A stretch of DNA of 64,000 bases from Pseudomonas sp. StFLB209 (GTDB lineage: Bacteria; Pseudomonadota; Gammaproteobacteria; Pseudomonadales; Pseudomonadaceae): NCBI RefSeq assembly GCF_000829415.1, contig NZ_AP014637.1, positions 4,853,001-4,917,000 on the forward strand, in the 5' to 3' direction. The notes beneath the pieces were generated by a model. It did not search any database and was not told where the DNA came from. It saw only the letters and a list, made by a program, of their open reading frames with translations. Position numbers and translations under genes: made by a program. Position 1 is the first letter of the stretch; every line of letters starts with the position of its first letter. Positions 17,430-25,341 of this stretch are shown in pieces.

Positions 17430-18024
17430 GGTCAAACTCCTGTTGGGCAATTGAATCCTGCCGGCGAGCGAACACTTCCAGCACAAAATCCGTTTCGCGG
17501 TGCAGGCAAACGCGCTGCAACGGCAGTTGCTCAGCTACCAGGCGGTGGACTTGCTCAGCATCCAGCGGGCAGCCATCGATAACCGGGCGCCAGTGGCAGG
17601 CGAGCAAGTGGCCGTTGTCACTGAGCGAGTCGTCCATGCGCTTTATGCAGGCGCGCAAGTCGGCTTCATCAAGGTAGTAACCCACCTCGCTGAACACGAT
17701 CAGATCGAATTTTTCTGATGGCCAGTCTTGCGGCAGGCGACCGTGCATGACAGTCGCATGCGGGCTGTCCTGCAGGCGCTGACGAGCCAGGGTTACCGCA
17801 CGGGCCGACGTGTCGCAGGCCAGCAAGCGGTCACAGCGGGTCGCGAGCAGGGCGCTCAACTCGCCATTGGCGCAGCCGGGCTCGAAGATCGACCGGTAGT
17901 GCTGGTGCGGCAATGCGGCGAGAGTCAGGGCGCGCTTGCGTTGTTCGTACCAGCGTTGGCGAAATGCCCAAGGGTCGTCATTGTCTTCAAACAGGTGCTC
18001 AAAGTAGTCGTCGGTCACGCTCAT
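17398..18024 (-). CDS. class I SAM-dependent methyltransferase (NodS-like)
   Basis: Small-molecule methyltransferase of 208 residues. It opens with the NodS-type DNDDPWAFRQRWYEQRKRALT block (about 14-34), then SAM motif I IFEPGCANGEL (about 45-55), an acidic ribose-binding position in LACDTSARAV, and motif IV DLIVFSEVGYYL. NodS N-methylates a deacetylated chitooligosaccharide amine. Together with the neighbouring PIG-L deacetylase this suggests N-methylation of a freed amino-sugar, which is inference. The ATG overlaps the PIG-L stop as ATGA. The C-terminus (RRADSRPQ) runs into the GT2 frame. Confidence 0.85.
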   Translation of the reverse strand: MSVTDDYFEHLFEDNDDPWAFRQRWYEQRKRALTLAALPHQHYRSIFEPGCANGELSALLATRCDRLLACDTSARAVTLARQRLQDSPHATVMHGRLPQDWPSEKFDLIVFSEVGYYLDEADLRACIKRMDDSLSDNGHLLACHWRPVIDGCPLDAEQVHRLVAEQLPLQRVCLHRETDFVLEVFARRQDSIAQQEFDHDRRADSRPQ

Positions 18025-18791
18025 ATGAACACCAGTTCGAAAGGTTGCAGCAGCCGCTGCAAGGCCCAGTCCGGCAGGATGGGCGCAAGTCCCACGGTCG
18101 GATCGCCCTGCAGTTGACTGACGAACGCGCCGACAGCATCGCGTTTGCGTTGCAGAGTGGCCGGGTCGAGTAATACCTTGCGGGCCCGCTCCCAGGGCAG
18201 GCGCTGATCGTCCGGTTCAGCCCAGTGCCAGGCCCAGATCGGCACTTCAACCAAGCGGGCGCCACTTTGCAGGCAGGCGGCTGCGCAGGCGCGACCCACT
18301 GCCTCATGGTCGCCATGACCGTCGCCCCGCCAGGTGCTGAACACCACATCGGTGGTTTGCAACCGATCGGTCAAAAACCTCGTCAGGTCGGCTTCTTGCT
18401 CGGCCACAGCGGTGTCGCTGATGCCCAGCCGCTGCCAATCCAGATCGGCGGGCAAGTCCAGACGAGCCAGGGCCTGGACGCTTTCCTGAGGGCGTTCAAT
18501 GGCCAGGCGCTGGGCCGACCAGTTGGAGGAGCCGGGATGGCTGGCGGTGCCGTCGGTAACCGAGACCAGCAAAAGGTCACGCTGCAATTGATGCAACTGG
18601 CTCAACAGCCCGCCGCAGCCCAGCACCTCGTCATCCGGGTGGGGCGCGACGATCACGGCGCGATGGGCGAAGGGCACCAGCAGGTCGGTACTGATCGCCG
18701 CCACGGCGGCCAGCTTCTCCGAGGCTTGCCAGGCGTGCAGCGCAGTGCCACGGCCCTGGGCGTCATCGCTGACCACAAATCCGTCGTTCAT
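18021..18791 (-). CDS. PIG-L family deacetylase
   Basis: Zinc-dependent N-acetylglucosamine deacetylase family (as in PIG-L, MshB and BshB), 256 residues. The metal-binding motif HPDDE (about 51-55), preceded by AVIVAP, and the second motif HGDHE (about 160) are both intact. VTDGTASHPGS is the usual loop after the first strand. The ATG at 18791 overlaps the stop of the acyl-CoA-dehydrogenase-like gene as ATGA. Nothing suggests membrane attachment. The natural substrate is unknown. Confidence 0.88.
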   Translation of the reverse strand: MNDGFVVSDDAQGRGTALHAWQASEKLAAVAAISTDLLVPFAHRAVIVAPHPDDEVLGCGGLLSQLHQLQRDLLLVSVTDGTASHPGSSNWSAQRLAIERPQESVQALARLDLPADLDWQRLGISDTAVAEQEADLTRFLTDRLQTTDVVFSTWRGDGHGDHEAVGRACAAACLQSGARLVEVPIWAWHWAEPDDQRLPWERARKVLLDPATLQRKRDAVGAFVSQLQGDPTVGLAPILPDWALQRLLQPFELVFI

Positions 18792-19798
18792 AACCGCCAC
18801 CCGTGGTGCGCTCTGGTCTGTACAACCTGTTCACCCAGTGTTGCCAGATCACGTTCAGCATGGCTTTGGCGGATGAATACCGGCAAATCGGCGGCCATCC
18901 GGGCAAACCCGGCGTCCTTGCAGTAAGGGCCGGCACCCAGCGCCCGGCCCACATGCTGGATCACGGTCTCGACCGTGTTTTCCACACTGGCCCGGCTACG
19001 GCGGGCCAGCAGTTCGTAATTATTGACCGTTCGGTCGTCAAGCTGTTTGGCGGCGTCTTGCAGAACTAGGCTGGCACTGGACAATGCGGCATCTACCGCG
19101 CCCAGATGTGCCAACCCGTGGGGCTCGGGGCGCTTGCTCAACTGCGCTGGCAGCGACAACGCCAGCGCACTGGCCGCGCCATACCAACACGCGGCGATGC
19201 CAATCGCACCCTGCCAGAAGCCGGGGCGTTGCAGGTAATCACCCGGCCCGCCAACCGCCCAGCCGCTGGCCTGGTCGAAGCGCACCTCGACACTTGCTGT
19301 TGCCGCCATGCCGACCGCATGCCAGCCATCGTCAGTGACCTGCACGCCAGTTTGCGCCAGCGGCACGGCCACCAGTTGCTGGCAACCTTGTTCATCCCAG
19401 GCGGTCACCAGTGCATGGCTGAGCACCGCAGCGCCGCTGCACCAGGCTTTCAGGCCGTCGACCCGCAACCCGGCGCCGGCAGCGCTGACCCGCAAGCGGG
19501 CCTGCGGTGGTTCGGCCGCCCACATGCCCCAGGTGCTGCCGTTAGGCACCGCAGGGGCATCCAGCTCCTGGATAATTGCCAGCGCGTCGGTATGCCCTTC
19601 ATACAGCTTGCACAGACCCAGGCTATGGCCCGCCACCTCGGCCAGTGCCTGCCAGCGAGCCAGCGTCTGGCCGCTGGCAGGCAAGGGCAGTTGATCCAGC
19701 CCTTGGCTGACCATCGCTCGCAGGCACTCGCCCAGCCCGGCACTGCCGGTCCGGGCGAGCTCATGCCGGCTGAGCAAACGCTCCAGCGCGTCGATCAT
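18788..19798 (-). CDS. acyl-CoA dehydrogenase-like protein (glgX-linked cluster)
   Basis: Flavoprotein-type protein of 336 residues, somewhat shorter than usual for the family (about 380). Weak but recognisable features are WGMWAAEPPQARLRV in the middle strand region, GLKAWCSGAAVLSHALVTA (the KxWxS/T-like flavin segment, about 113-131) and the all-alpha C-terminal domain ending with SVENTVETVIQHVGRALGAG. The catalytic base could not be placed with confidence. The ATG overlaps the glgX stop as ATGA and its stop overlaps the PIG-L start, so it sits inside a translationally coupled string. Substrate unknown; it may oxidise something other than an acyl-CoA. Confidence 0.72.
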   Translation of the reverse strand: MIDALERLLSRHELARTGSAGLGECLRAMVSQGLDQLPLPASGQTLARWQALAEVAGHSLGLCKLYEGHTDALAIIQELDAPAVPNGSTWGMWAAEPPQARLRVSAAGAGLRVDGLKAWCSGAAVLSHALVTAWDEQGCQQLVAVPLAQTGVQVTDDGWHAVGMAATASVEVRFDQASGWAVGGPGDYLQRPGFWQGAIGIAACWYGAASALALSLPAQLSKRPEPHGLAHLGAVDAALSSASLVLQDAAKQLDDRTVNNYELLARRSRASVENTVETVIQHVGRALGAGPYCKDAGFARMAADLPVFIRQSHAERDLATLGEQVVQTRAHHGWRL

Positions 19799-21966
19799 TC
19801 CTGATCTTCACGCTGCAGGCCGAACAGCAACAGCGACCGCGCGGCGACGCCATACTGCGTACCGAACTCCAGACGTTGTTTGCGCGGTGCATCGTCCTGG
19901 CGGGTATCGATCAGGCAGGTGTAGTGGGTGCCTTGCGGGACCTCGGGCAGGGTAAAGTCCACATCTTCGTGATGGGCGTTGACCACCAGCAGCAGGGTGT
20001 CGTCGGCGCCAGGGCGGCGGATACCGGTCTCTTGGGCACGACCGTCCATGAGCATGCCCAGGCAGCGACCATGGCGGTCATGCCACTGCTCGATGCTCAT
20101 CTCACTGCCATCCGGTGCCAGCCAGGTAACGTCCTTGACCCCGATCTCCTCGTTGTAATCACCAACCAGGAACCGGCTACGACGCAGGATCGGATAGCTC
20201 TGGCGCAATTTGATCAGGCGCTTGACGAACTTGAGCAAGGCCTCGCCATCACTGTCGAGGTTCCAGTTTACCCAGCCGATTTCGCTGTCCTGGCAATAGG
20301 CATTGTTGTTGCCGTGCTGGGTACGGGCGAACTCGTCACCGGCGACCATCATCGGCGTGCCCTGGGCCAGCAGCAGGGTGGCAAAGAAGTTGCGCATCTG
20401 GCGCAGACGCAGGGTGTTGATGTCCTGATCGTCAGTCGGGCCTTCCACGCCATGGTTCCAGGACAGGTTGTTGTTGCTGCCGTCCTGATTGTTTTCGTCG
20501 TTGGCTTCGTTGTGTTTGTCGTTGTACGACACCAGGTCGTGCAAAGTGAAACCATCGTGGGCAGTGATAAAGTTTACCGACGCCTGTGGCCGCCGACCGC
20601 GCTGGTTGAACATGTTGCCCGATGCGGTCAGGCGTGCGGCGAAGTCTGCCAACTGGCCTTCATCGCCTTTCCAGAAGGCCCGTACCGTGTCGCGGAACTT
20701 GTCGTTCCATTCCATCCAGCCCGGCGGGAAACCACCGACCTGATAGCCGCCCGGCCCGCAGTCCCAAGGCTCGGCGATCAGTTTGACCTGGCGCAGCACC
20801 GGGTCCTGGCGGCAGGCGACCAGGAAGCTGTGACGCTCGTCGAAACCGTCGTGGTAACGGCCCAGAATGGTTGCCAGATCGAAGCGGAAGCCGTCGACAT
20901 GCATGTCCGACGCCCAATAGCGCAGCGAGTCGGTGACCATTTGCAGCACGCAAGGGTGGCTGAGATCCAGGGTGTTACCGGTGCCGGAGTCGTTGATGTA
21001 GAAGCGCTTGTCGTCCGGCATCAGACGGTAGTACGAAGCGTTGTCGATGCCGCGCATCGACAGGGTCGGGCCAAGTTCGTTGCCTTCGGCGGTGTGGTTG
21101 TAGACCACGTCAAGAATCACTTCCAGGCCGGCTTTGTGATAGTGGGCGACCATTTCCTTGAACTCGGCAATCTTGCCGTGGGCCAGGTAGCGCGGGTCCG
21201 GGGCGAAAAAGGCGATGCTGTTGTAGCCCCAGTAGTTGGTCATGCCTTTTTGCAGCAGGTGCTGGTCGTTGACGAACGCATGGATGGGCAGCAACTCCAC
21301 GGAGGTCACGCCCAGCTTGCGCACGTGATCAATGACCTCCGGGACCTTGAGGCCCAGGAAGGTGCCCTTGAGGTCGTCCGGGACCGCCGGGTGCAGTTTG
21401 GTGTAGCCGCGCACGTGGGTCTCATAGAGGATGGTCTTGTCCCACGGGGTGCTGACCCGCTGGTCGCGGCCCCAGGTGTAGGCCGGGTCGATGACCTTGC
21501 TCTTGGGCACGAACGGCGCGCTGTCGCGCTCGTCGAAGCTCAGGTCGCCATCGGGATGGCCGATGGTGTAGCCAAACAGTGATTCAGACCATTTCAGTTC
21601 GCCGACCAATTGCTTGGCGTAGGGGTCGATCAGCAGCTTGTTGTGGTTGAAACGATGACCGTTGCCTGGGTCATAAGGACCGTAGACCCGATAGCCATAG
21701 ACCAGCCCGGGGTGCGCGTCGGGCAGGTAGCCGTGGTAGATCTCGTCGGTGTACTCGGGCAGTTCGATGCGTTCGAGTTCGACCTCGCCGCTGGAGTCGA
21801 ACAGGCACAGCTCGACCTTGGTGGCGTTGGCCGAGAACAGGGCAAAGTTGACCCCCAGGCCGTCCCAGTTGGCGCCCAGAGGGAAGGGCAGGCCTTCGCG
21901 GATGCGTGGGCCCAGTGGTTTGTACTCGCTGCTGTCAGGGGCGGATTTATTCGACGACGTGCTCAT
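19795..21966 (-). CDS. glgX: glycogen debranching enzyme GlgX
   Basis: GH13 isoamylase-type enzyme (723 residues) that cleaves alpha-1,6 branches of glycogen-like alpha-glucan. An N-terminal CBM48 (about 25-115) is followed by the (beta/alpha)8 domain. GH13 region I DVVYNH is at about 285-290, region II GFRFDLA with the nucleophile Asp at about 359-365, region III LIAEPWD with the acid Glu near 399, and region IV is TAHDGFTLHD. The ribosome site AGGAAAC precedes the ATG. Freed linear chains can feed TreY and MalQ encoded upstream. Its stop overlaps the next gene as ATGA, tying this core enzyme to the four-gene cluster downstream. Confidence 0.95.
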   Translation of the reverse strand: MSTSSNKSAPDSSEYKPLGPRIREGLPFPLGANWDGLGVNFALFSANATKVELCLFDSSGEVELERIELPEYTDEIYHGYLPDAHPGLVYGYRVYGPYDPGNGHRFNHNKLLIDPYAKQLVGELKWSESLFGYTIGHPDGDLSFDERDSAPFVPKSKVIDPAYTWGRDQRVSTPWDKTILYETHVRGYTKLHPAVPDDLKGTFLGLKVPEVIDHVRKLGVTSVELLPIHAFVNDQHLLQKGMTNYWGYNSIAFFAPDPRYLAHGKIAEFKEMVAHYHKAGLEVILDVVYNHTAEGNELGPTLSMRGIDNASYYRLMPDDKRFYINDSGTGNTLDLSHPCVLQMVTDSLRYWASDMHVDGFRFDLATILGRYHDGFDERHSFLVACRQDPVLRQVKLIAEPWDCGPGGYQVGGFPPGWMEWNDKFRDTVRAFWKGDEGQLADFAARLTASGNMFNQRGRRPQASVNFITAHDGFTLHDLVSYNDKHNEANDENNQDGSNNNLSWNHGVEGPTDDQDINTLRLRQMRNFFATLLLAQGTPMMVAGDEFARTQHGNNNAYCQDSEIGWVNWNLDSDGEALLKFVKRLIKLRQSYPILRRSRFLVGDYNEEIGVKDVTWLAPDGSEMSIEQWHDRHGRCLGMLMDGRAQETGIRRPGADDTLLLVVNAHHEDVDFTLPEVPQGTHYTCLIDTRQDDAPRKQRLEFGTQYGVAARSLLLFGLQREDQE

Positions 21967-22077
21967 GGTTGTTTCCTGAAAACGTTGATTTGCGGGCGAT
22001 CAGTGCCGCTACCGCAACCAGAAGCTGCGATACGCGTGAAAATGTCGGGGTTATCGGGTGTAGCCGAGGCTGCGCAG

Positions 22078-22107
22078 GCGTCGAGCAACCGTGGTGGTGC
22101 TCGACGC
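22078..22107. repeat. perfect 10-bp inverted repeat between DUF2934 gene and glgX
   Basis: GCGTCGAGCA and TGCTCGACGC flank a ten-base loop in the 155-bp gap between the DUF2934 gene and glgX. There is no T-run on either side, so it is not a simple intrinsic terminator. It may be an RNA processing or stability hairpin separating the trehalose genes from glgX in the transcript. Confidence 0.6.
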
Positions 22108-22121
22108 TGCGCGCCATGGGC

Positions 22122-22541
22122 TTATGAAGCGGCCGGCTTGCGCGGCTTTTTCACGGCGGCGGGCTTGCTGGCAGGCTCGCTTTGCGGCGTCGCCGTAGTA
22201 GCGGCGGGTGCTGGCTTGGGTGCTGGTTTGGCTGCGGGCTTGGCAGCAGCGGGTTTGCCAGCCTTGGGCGCAGGTTTAGCAGCCGGCTTGCTCGCTGGCG
22301 CTGCTTTGCCCGACGCTTTGCCGGCCGGCTTGGCATCTGCCTTGGCATCCAGAGCACCGTCGATTTTGGGCAACCTCGGTTTGCTGGCACTGCGTGCAGC
22401 GGTTTTGTCAGGCGCCAGGGCTTCGGCTTCGGCCAGCTTGCGCGCCATTTCCCAATGGCGCTGGTCATTGCCGTTGGGCCGGCCCTCGGACTCCCATATC
22501 TGGTAGGCAAACTCGCGGATTCTTTTTTCGTCGGCACTCAT
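22122..22541 (-). CDS. DUF2934 protein with Lys/Ala/Pro-rich histone-like tail
   Basis: 139-residue protein of unknown function. Residues 1-40 form the DUF2934 domain (MSADEKRIREFAYQIWESEG, with RPNGNDQRHWEMARKL following). The rest is low-complexity sequence with repeated AAKPA, AKPAPK and KPAAA units ending KKPRKPAAS, similar in composition to AlgP or histone H1 tails. That composition implies a disordered, highly basic region that could bind nucleic acid or polyanions. The gene lies 22 bp after treY and is a constant member of Pseudomonas trehalose/glycogen clusters (as PA2161 is). The start at 22541 has GGGAG upstream. Confidence 0.82.
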   Translation of the reverse strand: MSADEKRIREFAYQIWESEGRPNGNDQRHWEMARKLAEAEALAPDKTAARSASKPRLPKIDGALDAKADAKPAGKASGKAAPASKPAAKPAPKAGKPAAAKPAAKPAPKPAPAATTATPQSEPASKPAAVKKPRKPAAS

Positions 22542-22563
22542 TCTTCGACACTCCCGGCTTTTA

Positions 22564-25341
22564 CTAATTTTGAACAAACAAATTTACGGAAAATTCCTTG
22601 AGCGCTGTACTGACTGGCAGTTGCTTGCCATCCAGTGTCAGGCTTTCGCCAAACAGGCCTTGCCAGGTCTGACCGGGCTCGGCAAACGGCAGGGTGATCC
22701 GCGTGTCGCTCCAATCACCGGCTTGTATGAATGGAGTTGGTGCGGTCCCCAATAGTTCAGAGAAGATGCGCGGCACGACGACAATCGCACGCACCCCGTC
22801 CAGTTCGCGAACAAAAGCCACCACCCGATCCGCCTGCTGGCCACTGACCGGCAAGGCTTGATAAGTCCCTCTGGCAAACAGTGCCGGGTGCTGGCGGCGA
22901 ACCTCCAGCACCCTGGCGATCAGTGCCTGTTTGAGGCGACCGTCACGCCAGTTGAGCAGCAAATCGCTGATGCCAGGCTGCTGCGTCAATGCCCGGCTTC
23001 GTGCAGCGTAGTCCACCGGACGACGGTTGTCGGGGTCGACCAGGCTGAAGTCCCAGAACTCGGCGCCTTGATACAAATCAGGCACACCTGGAACGCTCAG
23101 GCGCAGCAGCACTTGGGCAAGGCTGTTCAGCGCGCCGGCGGGGGCGATGCGCAGGGCAGTGGCACCCAGCGACTGGCGCAGCGGCTGCGCCTCGTCAGCC
23201 AGTAGCAGGCGTTCGAGGAAGCTCCGGCAGGCACTCTCATACGCCTGGTTGGGCGCGGCCCAGCTGCTTTGCAGTTTGGCTTCGCGCAGGGCTTTTTCCT
23301 GCCAGCGTATCAGCCGTTCGAGGTACTGAGCGGTTGCCTCTTCGCCTTCCAGATCCAGCGGCCAACTGCCGAGCAGCGCTTGATAGAGCATCAACTCGTC
23401 GCCGCCACTGATAACGCTCTCGCCGTCCTTGAGCGGCTGCGCCAGTTGCCGCCAGCGCTCGACCTGTTCGGCGTACCAGCCGGAACACTCGCTCAAGACC
23501 GCCAGACGGGTCCGGCTGTCTTCACCGCGCTTATGGTCGTGGGTGGCGGTGGCCAGCAGGTTGTCAGGGAAGAATTGGTGACGTTGCTGGCAGGCCTGGT
23601 GGAAGTCTTGCGCCGGCGCGCTGAAATGGCCCGGATGAAAGCCCACATCATTGCGCGACAGCAGCACTGCCGAGCGATAGAACGAGGTGTCCTCGACAGA
23701 CTTGGCGGCCACCGGTGAGGTCAGCTGCTGAAAGCGTACACAGGCATTGCGGTACAGCTTGCGCAGCTTGCCACGCGGTAGTGAGCGCCACGCGGTGCCG
23801 CCCAGCCAGCGTTGCAGCCAGTCAAGCACCGGCCAGTCACCTTCGTTCAGGCTGCTGCGTGCGCCTTGCATCGCTTGCTCGAAGAAGCGCTCGTCTTCAG
23901 CACTGCGCCCGCAAACGCTGATGTAGGTGCGGTACACCGGAAAGTGGCAGATGAGCGCCAGCAGCGCGCGGCGGATCGCGCCCAGGGTCAGGTCACGGCT
24001 CATCAGGTCGCTGCGGGCCAGTTGCAGCAGCCCTTGGGCGAGATTTTCAAAGTCGCCGGCCAGGCTGCCGTGCAGCACCAGGTCACGGGCCTGGCGCTCT
24101 TCGTCGGCAAATACCGCGCTACGTTCGCTGATCCGGCTCCAGAGCTCGGCCAGCGGCTGCGCGCCGGCAGGATCATGTTGCAGCAGTGACACCTGGTTCA
24201 TGAACTCATAGCCGGTGGTGCCGTCGACGCTCCAGTCATGGCGCAGTTGCTCATCGGCCCCCAGGATCTTCTCGACAAAGATCGGCAGGTGCTCAAGTGG
24301 CGCATGGGCGGGCCGCTGCGCCAACAAGCCCTGTACCCGGCGGTGCAGCTTGCGGCAGTAGCCGCGTGGGTCGGCCAGGCCGTCGACGTGGTCGATACGC
24401 AGGCCGTCTACCAGCCCCTCGGCAATCAACTGGAAAATCTTGCCATGGGTGGCTTCGAACACCGCCGGGCGCTCAACACGCAGGCCGCCCAGTTCATTGA
24501 TGTCGAAGAAGCGCCGCCAGTTGATGTCGTCACCGGCGGTGCGCCAACTGGCCAACCGGTAGTGCTGGTCTTCAAGCAGCGCGTGCAAACGCGCAAAACC
24601 ATCAGGCTGAGTCGAGTCGAAGGCTTTCAGCGCCTTGTGGATGGTTTTGAGCAGGGACTGATCAGCCACCAGCTCAACCAGTTGCGTACGCAGTTGCCGG
24701 GCACGCTCGTAAGCCTGAGGGTACTGCGCAAGTTTGGCGAAGCGCTCGCTGAGTTCTTCCAGGCGCGGATCCTGGGCATGCTGCAAAATCGCGTCATAGC
24801 TGGTCGGGCAGATCGGGAAGTGGTGCTGGTAATGCTCGATATAGAAGCGCCCATCAGTTTCATCGAAACGCAGTGGAATTTCCCCACCTTGCAGCGCTGG
24901 GCCGTAGTCATTGCCCAGAAATGGCAGCAACAGCTGGCCCTTGAGCAGCGGGTCTGGCGAATGCCACTGGATATCGAAAAAAATCGCGTACGGGCTGCCG
25001 CGCCCCCATTCCAGCAGGTCCAGCCACCAGGGATTGTCGGCGCCGCCGACAGCCATGTGGTTGGAAACGATGTCGAGGATCAGGCCCATCTGGTGTTCAC
25101 GTAACGTGGCAACCAGTCGCCGCAAGGCCGGTTCACCGCCCAGCTCGGGGTTGATGACAGTCGGGTCGACCACATCGTAACCGTGCATCGAGCCTGCCCG
25201 GGCCTTGAGCAGCGGTGATGCGTAGATATGGCTGATGCCCAGGCGGGCGAAATAGGGCACCAGGGCAATCGCGTCATCAAGGGTGAAATCTTTGTGGAAC
25301 TGCAAGCGTTGGGTAGCACGCAAGGGAATCGGGTGGTTCAT
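22564..25341 (-). CDS. treY: malto-oligosyltrehalose synthase TreY
   Basis: GH13 enzyme (925 residues) that turns the reducing-end alpha-1,4 bond of malto-oligosaccharides into an alpha,alpha-1,1 bond, giving maltooligosyl trehalose. Seen features are the N-terminal YFARLGISHIYASPLLKARAGSMHGYDVVD block (about 28-57), region I LILDIVSNHM (about 91-100), region II DGLRIDHVDGLADP carrying the catalytic Asp, and a Glu in PIFVEKILG. The C-terminal LSVPGVPDLYQGAEFWDFSLVDPDNRR block is family-typical. The length is normal. Its ATG overlaps the malQ stop as ATGA. Confidence 0.95.
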   Translation of the reverse strand: MNHPIPLRATQRLQFHKDFTLDDAIALVPYFARLGISHIYASPLLKARAGSMHGYDVVDPTVINPELGGEPALRRLVATLREHQMGLILDIVSNHMAVGGADNPWWLDLLEWGRGSPYAIFFDIQWHSPDPLLKGQLLLPFLGNDYGPALQGGEIPLRFDETDGRFYIEHYQHHFPICPTSYDAILQHAQDPRLEELSERFAKLAQYPQAYERARQLRTQLVELVADQSLLKTIHKALKAFDSTQPDGFARLHALLEDQHYRLASWRTAGDDINWRRFFDINELGGLRVERPAVFEATHGKIFQLIAEGLVDGLRIDHVDGLADPRGYCRKLHRRVQGLLAQRPAHAPLEHLPIFVEKILGADEQLRHDWSVDGTTGYEFMNQVSLLQHDPAGAQPLAELWSRISERSAVFADEERQARDLVLHGSLAGDFENLAQGLLQLARSDLMSRDLTLGAIRRALLALICHFPVYRTYISVCGRSAEDERFFEQAMQGARSSLNEGDWPVLDWLQRWLGGTAWRSLPRGKLRKLYRNACVRFQQLTSPVAAKSVEDTSFYRSAVLLSRNDVGFHPGHFSAPAQDFHQACQQRHQFFPDNLLATATHDHKRGEDSRTRLAVLSECSGWYAEQVERWRQLAQPLKDGESVISGGDELMLYQALLGSWPLDLEGEEATAQYLERLIRWQEKALREAKLQSSWAAPNQAYESACRSFLERLLLADEAQPLRQSLGATALRIAPAGALNSLAQVLLRLSVPGVPDLYQGAEFWDFSLVDPDNRRPVDYAARSRALTQQPGISDLLLNWRDGRLKQALIARVLEVRRQHPALFARGTYQALPVSGQQADRVVAFVRELDGVRAIVVVPRIFSELLGTAPTPFIQAGDWSDTRITLPFAEPGQTWQGLFGESLTLDGKQLPVSTALKEFSVNLFVQN

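Noticed and set aside
19876..21582. 568-codon plus-strand frame opposite glgX
   Set aside because: Shadow of glgX; composition is Val/Gln/His-rich as usual for antisense frames of GC-rich genes.
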